In this document: positions 41,498-49,158 of the stretch, one piece after another
How the letters are laid out: each line of letters begins with the position of its first letter
Numbering within the stretch: position 1 is the first letter of the stretch
Translations under genes and position numbers: made by a program
The notes under the pieces: model-generated
The model's database searches: none
The model's input: only the letters and a program-made list of their open reading frames with translations
Told to the model about the DNA's origin: nothing
Source: Bog-473 sp963706555
Lineage (GTDB): Bacteria; Actinomycetota; Acidimicrobiia; Acidimicrobiales; RAAP-2
Direction of reading: 5' to 3'
NCBI GenBank assembly: GCA_963706555.1
Contig: OY970164.1
Location: 4,278,001 to 4,342,000 of the forward strand
Length of the DNA stretch: 64,000 nucleotides

Positions 41498-42409
41498 TTA
41501 TGCCGCTTGAGTGTCGCTGTCGTCGGAGAGCCTCCTCCTCCTCCTTTCTTCGTAGACGGCCGGGGTGAGATTCCCTAGTGAGCTGTGCCGGCGTCGGCGG
41601 TTGTAGAACACCTCGATGAATTCGAAGATCGCCCGCTTAGCCATGGCCCGCGTCGGCCATCCCTGTCGGTAGATCAGTTCTTCTTTCAAGGTGGCAAACC
41701 AGCTTTCAGCCACCGCGTTGTCCCAACATTGGCGGGGCCGCGAGAGCGACTGGACAACGTGGTGGTGGGCCAGGAGTTGGCGAAACTGCGCTGACGTGTA
41801 TTGGGATCCTCTGTCGGCGTGAAATATCAGCCCCGATGCGGGCTGACGATGGGCAATGGCCATCTCCAAGGCGTCACAAACCAGGTCGGTCCGCATGTGA
41901 TCGGCCATGGCGAAGCCGACCACCCGCCGGCTGGCCAGGTCGATGACGGTGGCCAGATAGAGCCAGCCCTCCCAGGTGCGGATGTAGGTGATGTCCCCGC
42001 ACCACGCCATGTCGAGCTCGTGGGACTCGGGCGAGAAGGCTCGCTTGATCAGGTCCGGAGCGAGCGAGGTGGCGTTGGGGTCAGGGGTGGTCGTTACCTT
42101 GAAGCGGCGCTTGCAGCGCCCGATCAGGTCCCGACGCACCATGAGGCGGGCCACCCGCTTTTGCCCGACACAGACGCCCGACTCGGCCAGCTCGGTGGTG
42201 ATTCTCGGTGCCCCGTAGGTCCCTCGGCTCTTGGTGAAGATGTCGACGATCTTGTCGCCGAGTTCGGCGTCGGAGACGTCGCGAGCCGAAGGGACGTGCT
42301 TGGACCATTCGTAGTAGGCGGATCGGGAGACCTCGAGCAGGGCGCACGCCATGGCGATGTTGGCGTCCTGCTCAGCCTTCTCCGCCTCGATGAACGGGTA
42401 CACGTTCAT
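41498..42409 (-). CDS. IS3-family transposase OrfB (DDE catalytic subunit)
   Basis: 303 residues: HTH_21 segment (MACALLEVSRSAYYEWSKH, GTYGAPRI), then the rve core with Asp in WCGDITYIRTWEGWLYLATVID, Asp in HADRGSQYTSAQF and Glu in DNAVAESWFATLKEEL, and the closing YNRRRRHSSLGNLTPAVYE. All three catalytic residues are present. Its ATG overlaps the orfA stop (ATGA); a TTTTC just upstream is a plausible slip site for the OrfAB fusion normally made by frameshifting. Confidence 0.93.
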   Translation of the reverse strand: MNVYPFIEAEKAEQDANIAMACALLEVSRSAYYEWSKHVPSARDVSDAELGDKIVDIFTKSRGTYGAPRITTELAESGVCVGQKRVARLMVRRDLIGRCKRRFKVTTTPDPNATSLAPDLIKRAFSPESHELDMAWCGDITYIRTWEGWLYLATVIDLASRRVVGFAMADHMRTDLVCDALEMAIAHRQPASGLIFHADRGSQYTSAQFRQLLAHHHVVQSLSRPRQCWDNAVAESWFATLKEELIYRQGWPTRAMAKRAIFEFIEVFYNRRRRHSSLGNLTPAVYEERRRRRLSDDSDTQAA

Positions 42410-42723
42410 CGGGTCTCCTTGGCGAAGAAAACTGTGGCTCTTTTCAAGATGTCACGCTCTTCGCGGAAGACCCGATTCTCTTTTCGAAGTTGGACCAGCT
42501 CAGCATGCTCTTCGCTGGTCATGCCCGGCCGACGACCGGCGTCGATGTCAGCCTGGGCCACCCAGCGCCGCACCGCACTGACCGTCAGGCCGAGGTCACC
42601 GGCCACCTCGGCGATCGACTTACCGCTGGTGCGACACAGCTCGACCACCTCGGCTTTGTACTCATCGGAGAACGACCGTCGTGGCCGCTTCCGTTTCTCT
42701 TCCATGGTCTCCATTTTGGACAT
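42406..42723 (-). CDS. IS3-family transposase OrfA (DNA-binding subunit)
   Basis: 105 residues with a helix-turn-helix (RRSFSDEYKAEVVELCRTSGKSIAEVAGDLGLTVSAVRRWV) and a C-terminal leucine-zipper-like coil (ELVQLRKENRVFREERDILKRATVFFA). It recognises the inverted repeats and dimerises with the OrfAB product. Overlaps orfB by 4 bp. Confidence 0.92.
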   Translation of the reverse strand: MSKMETMEEKRKRPRRSFSDEYKAEVVELCRTSGKSIAEVAGDLGLTVSAVRRWVAQADIDAGRRPGMTSEEHAELVQLRKENRVFREERDILKRATVFFAKETR

Positions 42724-42839
42724 CCTTCCGGGGCTTTGCAGCCCGATCGTGGATGTCCGTCAAAGCGGGGGAAGGCCATGATTGAGTATTCGAAGTCGGG
42801 GTAACTGTTGTAAGCCAACTACGATTCGGGGAGCTCATT

Positions 42840-43295
42840 GTGGATGCGATTACCTTGCTCAAGTCCGACCATAAGACCGTTAACGCTCTTTTCAAATCAT
42901 TCGAGAAATCGGACAGCCCGGCACAAAAACGTAAACTGGTCGACTCGATGATCGAGGAACTGTCGGTGCATGCAGCCATAGAAGAGAAGATCTTCTATCC
43001 GGCCGCTCGAGCGGAAACCGAAGCCGTGGACGACGTACTCGAGGCTATGGAAGAACACCACGTTGTGAAATGGGTCTTGTCCGAGCTTCAAGGGCTCGAC
43101 CCGAAGGATGAGCGGTTCGGAGCCAAGACCACCGTCTTAATCGAGATGGTGCGCCATCATGTTAAAGAGGAAGAGGGTGAGTTCTTTCCGAAGGTCCGCT
43201 CTGAGTTGGGAAGGAAACGCCTCGCCGAGATCGGGATCGATCTAGAAGAAGCGAAAGCATCCGCCCCTCGAGAGCCACTACCCGATCGGGGCTGA
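42840..43295 (+). CDS. Hemerythrin HHE-domain protein
   Basis: 151 residues from a GTG after GGGGAG. The two HHE halves show the metal ligands: His in LLKSDHKTV, HAAIEEKIFYP, EEHHVVKWVL and VRHHVKEEEGEFFP, the four-helix-bundle pattern for a di-iron site. Proteins of this kind bind O2 or NO or store iron and often respond to redox stress. An IS3 element ends about 60 bp upstream, which may have removed or replaced the native promoter. A second hemerythrin gene nearby (43923-46671) is disrupted. Confidence 0.9.
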   Translation: MDAITLLKSDHKTVNALFKSFEKSDSPAQKRKLVDSMIEELSVHAAIEEKIFYPAARAETEAVDDVLEAMEEHHVVKWVLSELQGLDPKDERFGAKTTVLIEMVRHHVKEEEGEFFPKVRSELGRKRLAEIGIDLEEAKASAPREPLPDRG

Positions 43296-43922
43296 CCCCA
43301 CCGTTCAGATCTCTAACGTCCCTTCCGGTCGCTGTCTCTGGCGGCCTCAACTGGATTGCTTTGGCCTGGGCTGTGAAGCTCGCGATGACCTATTAACTGT
43401 TCACGCCATCAGGGCAGCACCGATTGAGCTTCAAACCGCGCGGATTGGCGCGACGGTACGAGTACCGGAGACGGTCACCACGGAACTTCCGCGGTTCAAG
43501 CACTTCAAGGCGCGCTGCGCCGAACAACAGTGAGGTCACACCGAATCCCGGGCGAAGAACAATGGTGACAGCTTCGTCACCTACGGCTCTGCGGTGCGGG
43601 TGCCTCGGACTCGACTGGCGCGGTCTTCGATGTGTGGCACCCGAAAAAACACGACGAGGGCGAGCGAATACCCCATCTCGATGCCTCTCCCTGCGATGAG
43701 GTAAACGCAACCCCGGATTGACATCGAGCGATACCTGGCACCTAACGAGCTATGAACGCTGGCGTCAGCATCTCAGCCGTTGTCCAGTCCACTTGGGCCG
43801 GATTGCAGTGCCCGGCTCTCACGCTCTACATCGTCGGTGGCTTTCGGAAAACCAGTTCAGGGAAGCGGCCACGAGGCAACCAGGAAACATCTCCCGCTGG
43901 GGTGTCTTGGCCGGACGGGCGG
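43296..43922. other. Gene-poor stretch between two hemerythrin genes
   Basis: About 630 bp. A reverse-strand frame (43393-43710) contains GDEAVTIVLRPGFGVTSLLF but no known family; it may be a decayed gene. Nothing else recognised. Confidence 0.35.
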
Positions 43923-44343
43923 CTACGCGCCCTTGACGGCGTCGCGCGCCTTGTCGAAGAGCGCTGCGACTGGTCCCATGATCAGGTTGCCCGGAGGGGT
44001 GTCTGGAGCGTGCGGATGAGGGTGTGTTGGGGCCTTCGCCTTGGCTTGTTCGTATCGTCCTCCCAGGGCCCGAGCGTCTCCGCGTCCTCGGATTGCTCCA
44101 GGATCGGGAACGTGCTGGATTCTTCGGATGCGGCATGGGCAAGGACGGATTGGCGCAAGATGATGAACGTCGTGGTGAAATCAGACGAGGACACGTCTAG
44201 CTTTTCCATCTCGGCGAGAAGACCCTCAGCCTTGGACTGTTCGGCAATCCGAGTTCGTGCTTCCTCCTCCCCCTCGGGCGTGGCCCGACGGATTATGGGA
44301 TAGATCACGTGTTCTTCGGCTACTTCATGGCGCACGAGCGCAG
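43923..44343 (-). pseudogene. Hemerythrin gene, 3' part, cut by IS21 element
   Basis: Immediately after the IS the frame reads ALVRHEVAEEHVIYPIIRRATPEGEEEARTRIAEQSKAEGLL and later VLAHAASEESSTFPILEQ, carrying the second half of the HHE ligands. Near 44060 one base shifts the frame; the next frame gives RYEQAKAKAPTHPHPHAPDTPPGN and ends ALFDKARDAVKGA at 43923, the usual C-terminus of this protein type. Joined to 46522-46671 by removing the IS and one CGCAG copy, the reading frame is restored exactly. Confidence 0.88.
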
Positions 44344-44412
44344 TGTCAACACCGCCTTAAAACTGACCCCCTGCCACCGGTTGAAAATTGACCCCCCTCC
44401 CCGGAGCCACCG

Positions 44413-45191
44413 TCACGCAGCGTCGTCAGTAGGCGCCCTCCCAAGGTCTCGATCCTTCAGCCGGTAGCTGTCGCCCTTCATGGAGACGACCTCGGCGTGA
44501 TGCACGAGACGGTCGATCATGGCGGCGGCGACCACAGCATCTCCGAACACTTCGCCCCAACGGCCAAACGGCTTATTGGAGGTCACGATGACACTGGCCC
44601 GCTCGTAACGCGAGGAGACCAGCTGGAAGAAGAGGTTGGCTGCTTGGGCATCGAAGGGGATGTAGCCGACCTCGTCGATGACGATCAGTGGGTAGCGGCC
44701 CAGGCGAGTGAGCTCATTGTGCAGCGTGCCGGCGTCGTGGGCTTGGCCGAGGCGGTCCACCCATTCGGCTGCCGTGGCGAACAGCACCCGGTGACCAGCC
44801 TGGCAGGCTCGGATGGAAAGACCGATGGCCAGATGGGTCTTGCCAGTGCCCGGTGGACCCAAGAAGATGACGTTGTCCTTGGCCTCGACGAAGTCGAGAG
44901 CTCCGAGATGGGCGATGACGTCGCGCTTCAAGCTCCGTTGGTGATCGAAGTCGAACTCCTCGAGGGCCTTTCTGCCCGGGAGTCGGGCCGCCCGGATGCG
45001 GATCTCCCCACCGTTGGACTGACGGGCCGCCACCTCTCGTTCCAAGCAGGCCGCGAGGAACTCCTCGTGCGTCCAACTCTCGGCCCGGGCCGTTCGGCCA
45101 AACGTTCGACCGACTGGGCCAACGAGGGAGCCTTCAGTGCTCGGCACAGGTACGCGAGGTCGGCGGCTGGCTTGGATTTCGTTGCCATCAC
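44413..45191 (-). pseudogene. istB: IS21 helper ATPase IstB, frameshifted
   Basis: MATKSKPAADLAYLCRALKA and QSVERLAER (from 45191, overlapping istA by ATGA) are followed, one base out of frame near 45085, by RAESWTHEEFLAACLEREVAAR, then the AAA+ core: Walker A FLGPPGTGKTHLA, Walker B YPLIVIDEVGYIPF, sensor VIVTSNKPFGRWGEVFGD, and the C-terminus RLKDRDLGR. IstB loads and activates the IstA transposase on target DNA. A G seems to be missing in CGGCCCGGG; with it the protein would be a normal ~259 residues. An in-frame start at 45147 would give a shorter protein lacking the N-terminus. Confidence 0.85.
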
Positions 45192-46396
45192 GCCACCCCC
45201 AACGCTCTGTCGTAGTCGGCCAGGTCCCGCTCTTCGACCTCGGTCTCGAAGGGCGAGACGGGCGCCTTCTCGGCCCGCATCATGCGCAGCGTCATGGCAT
45301 GGGTGGCGTCCAGCAGGCTCTGATGCTTGGCCAGACAGCGCTGATGTCGGGCCACTTCCACACCGCCGCAGGTGGCGACCACTGACGTGAGGTCGGATCG
45401 CACCTCGATGCGCCGGCCGATATAGCGGGGGTTCACCGAGTAGTCGTTGGTGTCGACTCGCACATAATGATCCCGCGCCAGCCGGGTGGAGAAACGCTCT
45501 GCCGGATCGGGTAGGACCGGCGGGAAGGGACTCATGGACCCCCGGTCCTCATAAATGAGTTCGGCCGGGACCAGGCGAATCGTGGCATGAACTCGGTGGT
45601 TGGCCCGCTTCAGCCAGCCATGCAGTTGGACGTTGAAGTCCTCTACGTCGACGAAGGAGCGTCCGGGGAGGAAGGAGGTCTCGTAGTAGCCATTGGCCCG
45701 TTCGTTCATGCCTTTGGCTTCGGGGTCGTTGGGCTTGCACAACCGGGCACCCATGCCGAGGGTGCCCCGGAAGCGCTGGTACTCCTCGGTGTAGACCTGC
45801 TTGCCTCGTCGCCACTGGCCGATGCAGCCTTCGCCGTCCCAGACCGCGGTGCGGGGAATGCCGCCAACTTGATGCAGGCACGACAGCATCCCGGCCAACA
45901 CGTCGTGCCCGGCCCGGGTTGGGACCATGTGCGCTGCCATGAACCGCGAGTACCCGCTGACCGCGGTGACCACCCAGAGCTTGTCGACCTGGCCGAACCC
46001 GAGCGGGATCTCGTAGTCGGGCTGCCACAGGTCGAACTGGACCAACTCGCCGGGCACGTAGTGGGTCCGCTGACAGGGATCGGGCGCCCTGAACAGGGGT
46101 CGGAGTTCGGCCACGCGGTCCCGCAAGATGGTGAGGCCGTGCGGCCACTCGATTCGCTCGGCGATCACCGTCGCCGGCATGGTCGGGCAGTTACGCAACA
46201 GCTCACAAATCCGGCTCTCGACGTCATCGACCAGCGACCCGCGAGCCTCTCGTTTGTACTCAGGCGGAGCGGAGCCCCGTACTGCTGTTCGCACGGTGTT
46301 GCGGGCTACTCCCAGCTGCCGGGCGATGGTCTTGATGCCCAAGCGCTCGGCGAAATACAGCCGACGAATTTCGGCCCAGTCATCCACGTTGATCAT
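45188..46396 (-). CDS. istA: IS21-family transposase IstA
   Basis: About 402 residues from the ATG at 46396 (GGGGAGTAAGGAC in front). N-terminal helix-turn-helix (INVDDWAEIRRLYFAERLGIKTIARQLGVARNTVRTAV), rve core with Asp in LVQFDLWQPDYEIP and Asp in TAVWDGEGCIGQW, the Glu near PEAKGMNERANGYYETSF, and the Mu-type C-terminal domain (YSVNPRYIGRRIEVR). It cuts and joins DNA at the TGT/ACA ends together with IstB. Appears complete. Confidence 0.92.
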   Translation of the reverse strand: MINVDDWAEIRRLYFAERLGIKTIARQLGVARNTVRTAVRGSAPPEYKREARGSLVDDVESRICELLRNCPTMPATVIAERIEWPHGLTILRDRVAELRPLFRAPDPCQRTHYVPGELVQFDLWQPDYEIPLGFGQVDKLWVVTAVSGYSRFMAAHMVPTRAGHDVLAGMLSCLHQVGGIPRTAVWDGEGCIGQWRRGKQVYTEEYQRFRGTLGMGARLCKPNDPEAKGMNERANGYYETSFLPGRSFVDVEDFNVQLHGWLKRANHRVHATIRLVPAELIYEDRGSMSPFPPVLPDPAERFSTRLARDHYVRVDTNDYSVNPRYIGRRIEVRSDLTSVVATCGGVEVARHQRCLAKHQSLLDATHAMTLRMMRAEKAPVSPFETEVEERDLADYDRALGVA

Positions 46397-46521
46397 GTCC
46401 TTACTCCCCGGCCGGCGATCCAGCCAGGGTCCGTGATCCAGCACACTCAGTGGTGGATCACCGGGAAGGGGGGTCAATATTCGAACGTTGATAAGGGGTC
46501 AGTATTCAGCCGGTGGCGACA

Positions 46522-46671
46522 CGCAGTGACGACCTCGCAAAAGTAGGCGGCCCGCTCGATCGGCGCGATCTGTTCGAACCGGCTCAGGAGAGATTTCGCC
46601 TCCTCATGGTCGGCGAGAAGAAGCTCAACCACGTCAGTGGTAGATGCGGTGGTCATTGGTCGATCAGCCAT
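46522..46671 (-). pseudogene. Hemerythrin gene, 5' part, cut by IS21 element
   Basis: Fifty codons from the ATG at 46671, preceded by AGGAGTGACGTT: MADRPMTTASTTDVVELLLADHEEAKSLLSRFEQIAPIERAAYFCEVVTA, the first HHE helix of a hemerythrin. The last five bases (CTGCG on this strand) are the target duplication. Reading then runs into the IS end. The rest of the gene is at 43923-44338. Confidence 0.9.
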
Positions 46672-47324
46672 AACGTCACTCCTGTCAGGTCAATGATGGA
46701 GGTCTCCCTTGGGCCTCGTGCCTGACATACCCGGACCTGACGGCCTGTAACGCCTCGTGTTCGAACGGGGTACGTCATCGACCACCTCCGACCCCGGCAT
46801 TACGGAGGCCGCCATATGCCTCGAAAAGTATTGACGCCGTCGTTCATTCGACCAAATAGGCACCGTTCGGCCGAACTTCGGGAGGCCACCTGCGGTGGTC
46901 TAGAGATGCCCTCGCTCCCCACAGAGGACGCTGGGGTTCGAGATGTCGGTCTAGGAAGCACGGACACCGGCCTCCAGTCGAGGCATTTCTCCACGGGGCA
47001 CAACGGCCTCCACCGCACGAGTACACCCTGATCGCCGTCGCCGTGAACGAGTGCCCCGCCGAGGTGGGCTTGGAGGGCGAATTCGTCCCTCACATTGAGG
47101 GCGCGTGCACCACCCGAGCGGAGGCTTCTCAACCGCCATGCGTCGTTGTCTTAGCCGGCGGCGATTCCGGCGACAGTCTCCTGTTGGGACGGATAGCTCT
47201 TAGACCGCTGCCGCACACGGCGTGAGGACGCGGGGCGTGTCTGTCGAATCATCTCGCTCACCACGTCGTGAGCTTCTCGTCGGTTGTAGCGACTTGGCCT
47301 AGGTCAGCAGAGACTGATACGACG
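46672..47324. other. Gene-poor stretch
   Basis: About 650 bp with no supported gene; it includes the promoter of the interrupted hemerythrin. No hairpin, repeat or RNA element recognised. Confidence 0.4.
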
Positions 47325-47654
47325 CTAATTGGGGTCGATCGGGCCGGAACTCTCATCGGTTGATGCGACCCGCTCATCGAGTTCACCTTGGAGCCGTTCA
47401 TTGGCTTCTTGGAGTCCGATAACCATCTGGATGCCCGCCAAGTTGAGTCCGTTGTCCAGGAGTTCACCAATCAGGCGCAGGCGTTCGAGGTCATCCTCGC
47501 TGTAAAGGCGGGTACCGCCCTCGCTTCGGGCCGGAGACACCAGTCCGCGTGCCTCGTAGAGCCGGAGATTCTGGGGGGCGTTCCCGACCAGACTTGCCGC
47601 GACCGAGATGCCATAAACCCCGCGTGAGGGGTCGGCCTCATTGTGTCTGACCAT
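47325..47654 (-). CDS. MerR-family regulator (HspR-like)
   Basis: About 109 residues from the ATG at 47654 with GGAGAAG in front. GVYGISVAASLVGNAPQNLRLYEARGLVSPARSEGGTRLYSEDDLERLRLIGELLDNGLNLAGIQMVIGL is a full MerR winged helix with the HspR-type VYxISVAAxLVG start; a coiled coil (QEANERLQGELDERV) dimerises the protein. HspR proteins repress heat-shock genes. The divergent Hsp20 gene 137 bp away is the obvious target, and the gap holds two inverted repeats. Confidence 0.88.
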   Translation of the reverse strand: MVRHNEADPSRGVYGISVAASLVGNAPQNLRLYEARGLVSPARSEGGTRLYSEDDLERLRLIGELLDNGLNLAGIQMVIGLQEANERLQGELDERVASTDESSGPIDPN

Positions 47655-47693
47655 ACATCTTCTCCAATCGGCGGTGTTGACTCCTTTCCATTT

Positions 47694-47746
47694 TTGCATA
47701 AAATATATGTCAGCTACAACATGCAATCTGGTAGTGAATGCCAGAT
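47694..47746. promoter_or_regulatory. Two inverted repeats between MerR and Hsp20 genes, candidate operators
   Basis: TTGCAT (47694-47699) and ATGCAA (47721-47726) are separated by 21 bp; ATCTGG (47726-47731) and CCAGAT (47741-47746) by 9 bp. The second spacing is typical for a dimeric repressor site. Neither matches the classical HAIR sequence CTTGAGT-N7-ACTCAAG. AT-rich TATATTTTAT within the first repeat may be a promoter core. Confidence 0.45.
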
Positions 47747-47790
47747 AGGCGTATCCACAGATGAAGCTCGATCACTAAGGAGGAATACCA

Positions 47791-48252
47791 ATGTTGGTTC
47801 GTACCGATCCGTTCCGGGAACTCGACCGGGTTGCCTCGCAAGTGTTTGGCACCGTCGCCCGACCGGCTGCGATGCCCATGGATGCCTGGCGCGATGGCGA
47901 CAAGTTCGTCATCGAGTTTGACCTACCTGCCATCGACCCTGAGCGGGTAGAACTCGATGTCGAGCGAAACGTCCTGACCGTCCGCGCCGAACGGCTCTCG
48001 CCCACGGGTCCCGACGTCGAGCTGATCGCCTCGGAACGCCCACGGGGGATGTTCAGCCGCCAGGTCATTCTCGGCGACACCCTCGATATGGAAAATATCC
48101 GTGCCACGTATCACTCTGGGGTCCTCCGGTTGAAGATCCCGGTGGCAGAGCGAGCGAAGCCGCGAAAGATTTCTATCGACGTTGAATCCGACGAACGGTA
48201 CCAGCACGCGATCGATGCCAAGTCAGAAGACCGTCAAGCTGTAGACGCGTAG
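47791..48252 (+). CDS. Hsp20/alpha-crystallin small heat-shock protein
   Basis: 153 residues with a very strong AAGGAGG ribosome site. N-terminal RTDPFRELDRVASQVFG, then the alpha-crystallin domain DAWRDGDKFVIEFDLPAIDPERVELDVERNVLTVRAER through GMFSRQVILGDTLDMENIRATYHSGVLRLKIPVAERAKPRKI, ending with a short tail containing the IxI-like KISIDV. Small heat-shock proteins hold unfolding proteins in the cytoplasm. Divergent from an HspR-like regulator. Confidence 0.93.
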   Translation: MLVRTDPFRELDRVASQVFGTVARPAAMPMDAWRDGDKFVIEFDLPAIDPERVELDVERNVLTVRAERLSPTGPDVELIASERPRGMFSRQVILGDTLDMENIRATYHSGVLRLKIPVAERAKPRKISIDVESDERYQHAIDAKSEDRQAVDA

Positions 48253-48341
48253 GAAGGTAAGCCTGGACGCCGGAATGCGTTCTCGTCTGGACCATCCGGC
48301 GTCCGGGTTCCCGCCGAGGAAATGGGTCGGAGGTGGTAGAG

Positions 48342-48542
48342 ATGGACAACACGTCACTGGCTCGGGTAGCACAACATGATGATCTGCCATGCCATTGGAC
48401 CCGTTTAGCCGGCCTCCCGCCGATCGCTCGGGTCGCTCGGAACCGGGGCCTTACTCCGATACAGACGTACTTGAGACTGCTCGAAGAAGATCGAATCGAT
48501 CTCAACGACGAGGTAAATCAGCTCATCAAAAGGCATCAGTGA
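48342..48542 (+). CDS. Small protein of unknown function
   Basis: 66 residues from the ATG at 48342 with GGAGG eight bases ahead: MDNTSLARVAQHDDLPCHWTRLAG..., then IQTYLRLLEEDRIDLNDEVNQLIKRHQ, a helical tail. It follows the Hsp20 gene by 90 bp in the same direction and may be co-transcribed. Confidence 0.5.
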   Translation: MDNTSLARVAQHDDLPCHWTRLAGLPPIARVARNRGLTPIQTYLRLLEEDRIDLNDEVNQLIKRHQ

Positions 48543-48699
48543 CACAGTTGCGCTAAGCGAGTCGCCCGCGCATCTCACCAAAAACTTCTAGGTACGTACC
48601 CTTACATCAAGGCGCTGAAAAATCGCGTTTCCACAACAACCCACGGTTCAACACGCCGTAGGGGCGGCTGCCATTGACGAAATACTGGGAGGTCGTATC

Positions 48700-49077
48700 A
48701 TGCTGGAAGAGATCACCGGAGACGAAATCAACGGGAGCACGGATTCACGGCCAGTGCGGCCATTGCGGATGGACACCGCCCAACTTCCTGACCGACTGTG
48801 CGTCAAGCTCTACGGAGAACTCGATGATGCCAGTGCCCCATTGCTGCGAGACCGGGTAGCTTGTTTTGTCTCCGAGCCGTTAGGCGACCTCGTGATCGAC
48901 TTGAGCGACCTGACGTTCGTGGACTCAACCGGCATCAGCCTCTTTGTGACGTTGCACAAGAATCTTGAGAGCAAGGGGCAGCAGTTGGTCCTCTTGCGTC
49001 CGACGCCCATGGCCCGCCGAGTAATGGAGATTACTCGCCTCGACTCGATATTGCGGATAGAGCCAATCAGTTCATAA
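48700..49077 (+). CDS. STAS-domain anti-sigma factor antagonist
   Basis: 125 residues. LCVKLYGELDDASAPLLRDRVACF, the central DLVIDLSDLTFVDSTGISLFVTLHKNLESKGQQLVLLRPTPMARRVMEITRLDSILRI is a full SpoIIAA/RsbV-type STAS domain with the phosphorylatable Ser in VDSTG. In the partner-switching scheme the unphosphorylated form binds an RsbW-type kinase and frees its sigma factor. The only RsbW-like gene in the window is at 62552-62926, far away. It converges on the giant HD-GYP gene. Confidence 0.9.
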   Translation: MLEEITGDEINGSTDSRPVRPLRMDTAQLPDRLCVKLYGELDDASAPLLRDRVACFVSEPLGDLVIDLSDLTFVDSTGISLFVTLHKNLESKGQQLVLLRPTPMARRVMEITRLDSILRIEPISS

Positions 49078-49158
49078 CAGTGACCGTGGAGTCACGGCCA
49101 ACCCCGGGGGTTTCTCCCCTGTCTGATTTTTCGATGGGACGTGATCCTCCTCCCCCGC

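Larger units (their letters stand above)
41468..42777 (-). mobile_element. IS3-family insertion sequence
   Basis: About 1.31 kb bounded by imperfect inverted repeats; the inner 16 bases CCCGCTTTGACGGACA (41476-41491) and TGTCCGTCAAAGCGGG (42754-42769) match exactly, and the 24-bp ends differ at three positions. It encodes orfA and orfB in overlapping frames with an intact catalytic triad, so it may be active. It ends about 60 bp before the hemerythrin start at 42840. No certain target duplication was seen. Confidence 0.9.
44344..46521 (-). mobile_element. IS21-family insertion sequence inside a hemerythrin gene
   Basis: 2178 bp, with ends TGTCAACACCGCC... and, from the other side, TGTCGCCACCGGC..., both continuing to CTGACCCC; IS21 elements typically end in TGT/ACA. 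The 5-bp direct repeat CGCAG flanks it (44339-44343 and 46522-46526). It carries istA and istB in overlapping arrangement. IstB is frameshifted by one base, so the copy may be inactive. Confidence 0.93.

Noticed and set aside
43424..43699. 91-residue forward open frame
   Set aside because: Arg/Ser-rich translation typical of a wrong frame; no start signal or known motif.
44413..45191. Programmed frameshift in istB
   Set aside because: IS21 istB genes are not known to need frameshifting, and the site looks like a simple loss of one G in a GC run.
49085..49130. Bidirectional terminator between the STAS and HD-GYP genes (AACCCCGGGGGTT)
   Set aside because: The palindrome leaves too short a stem once a loop of at least three bases is allowed; not convincing.
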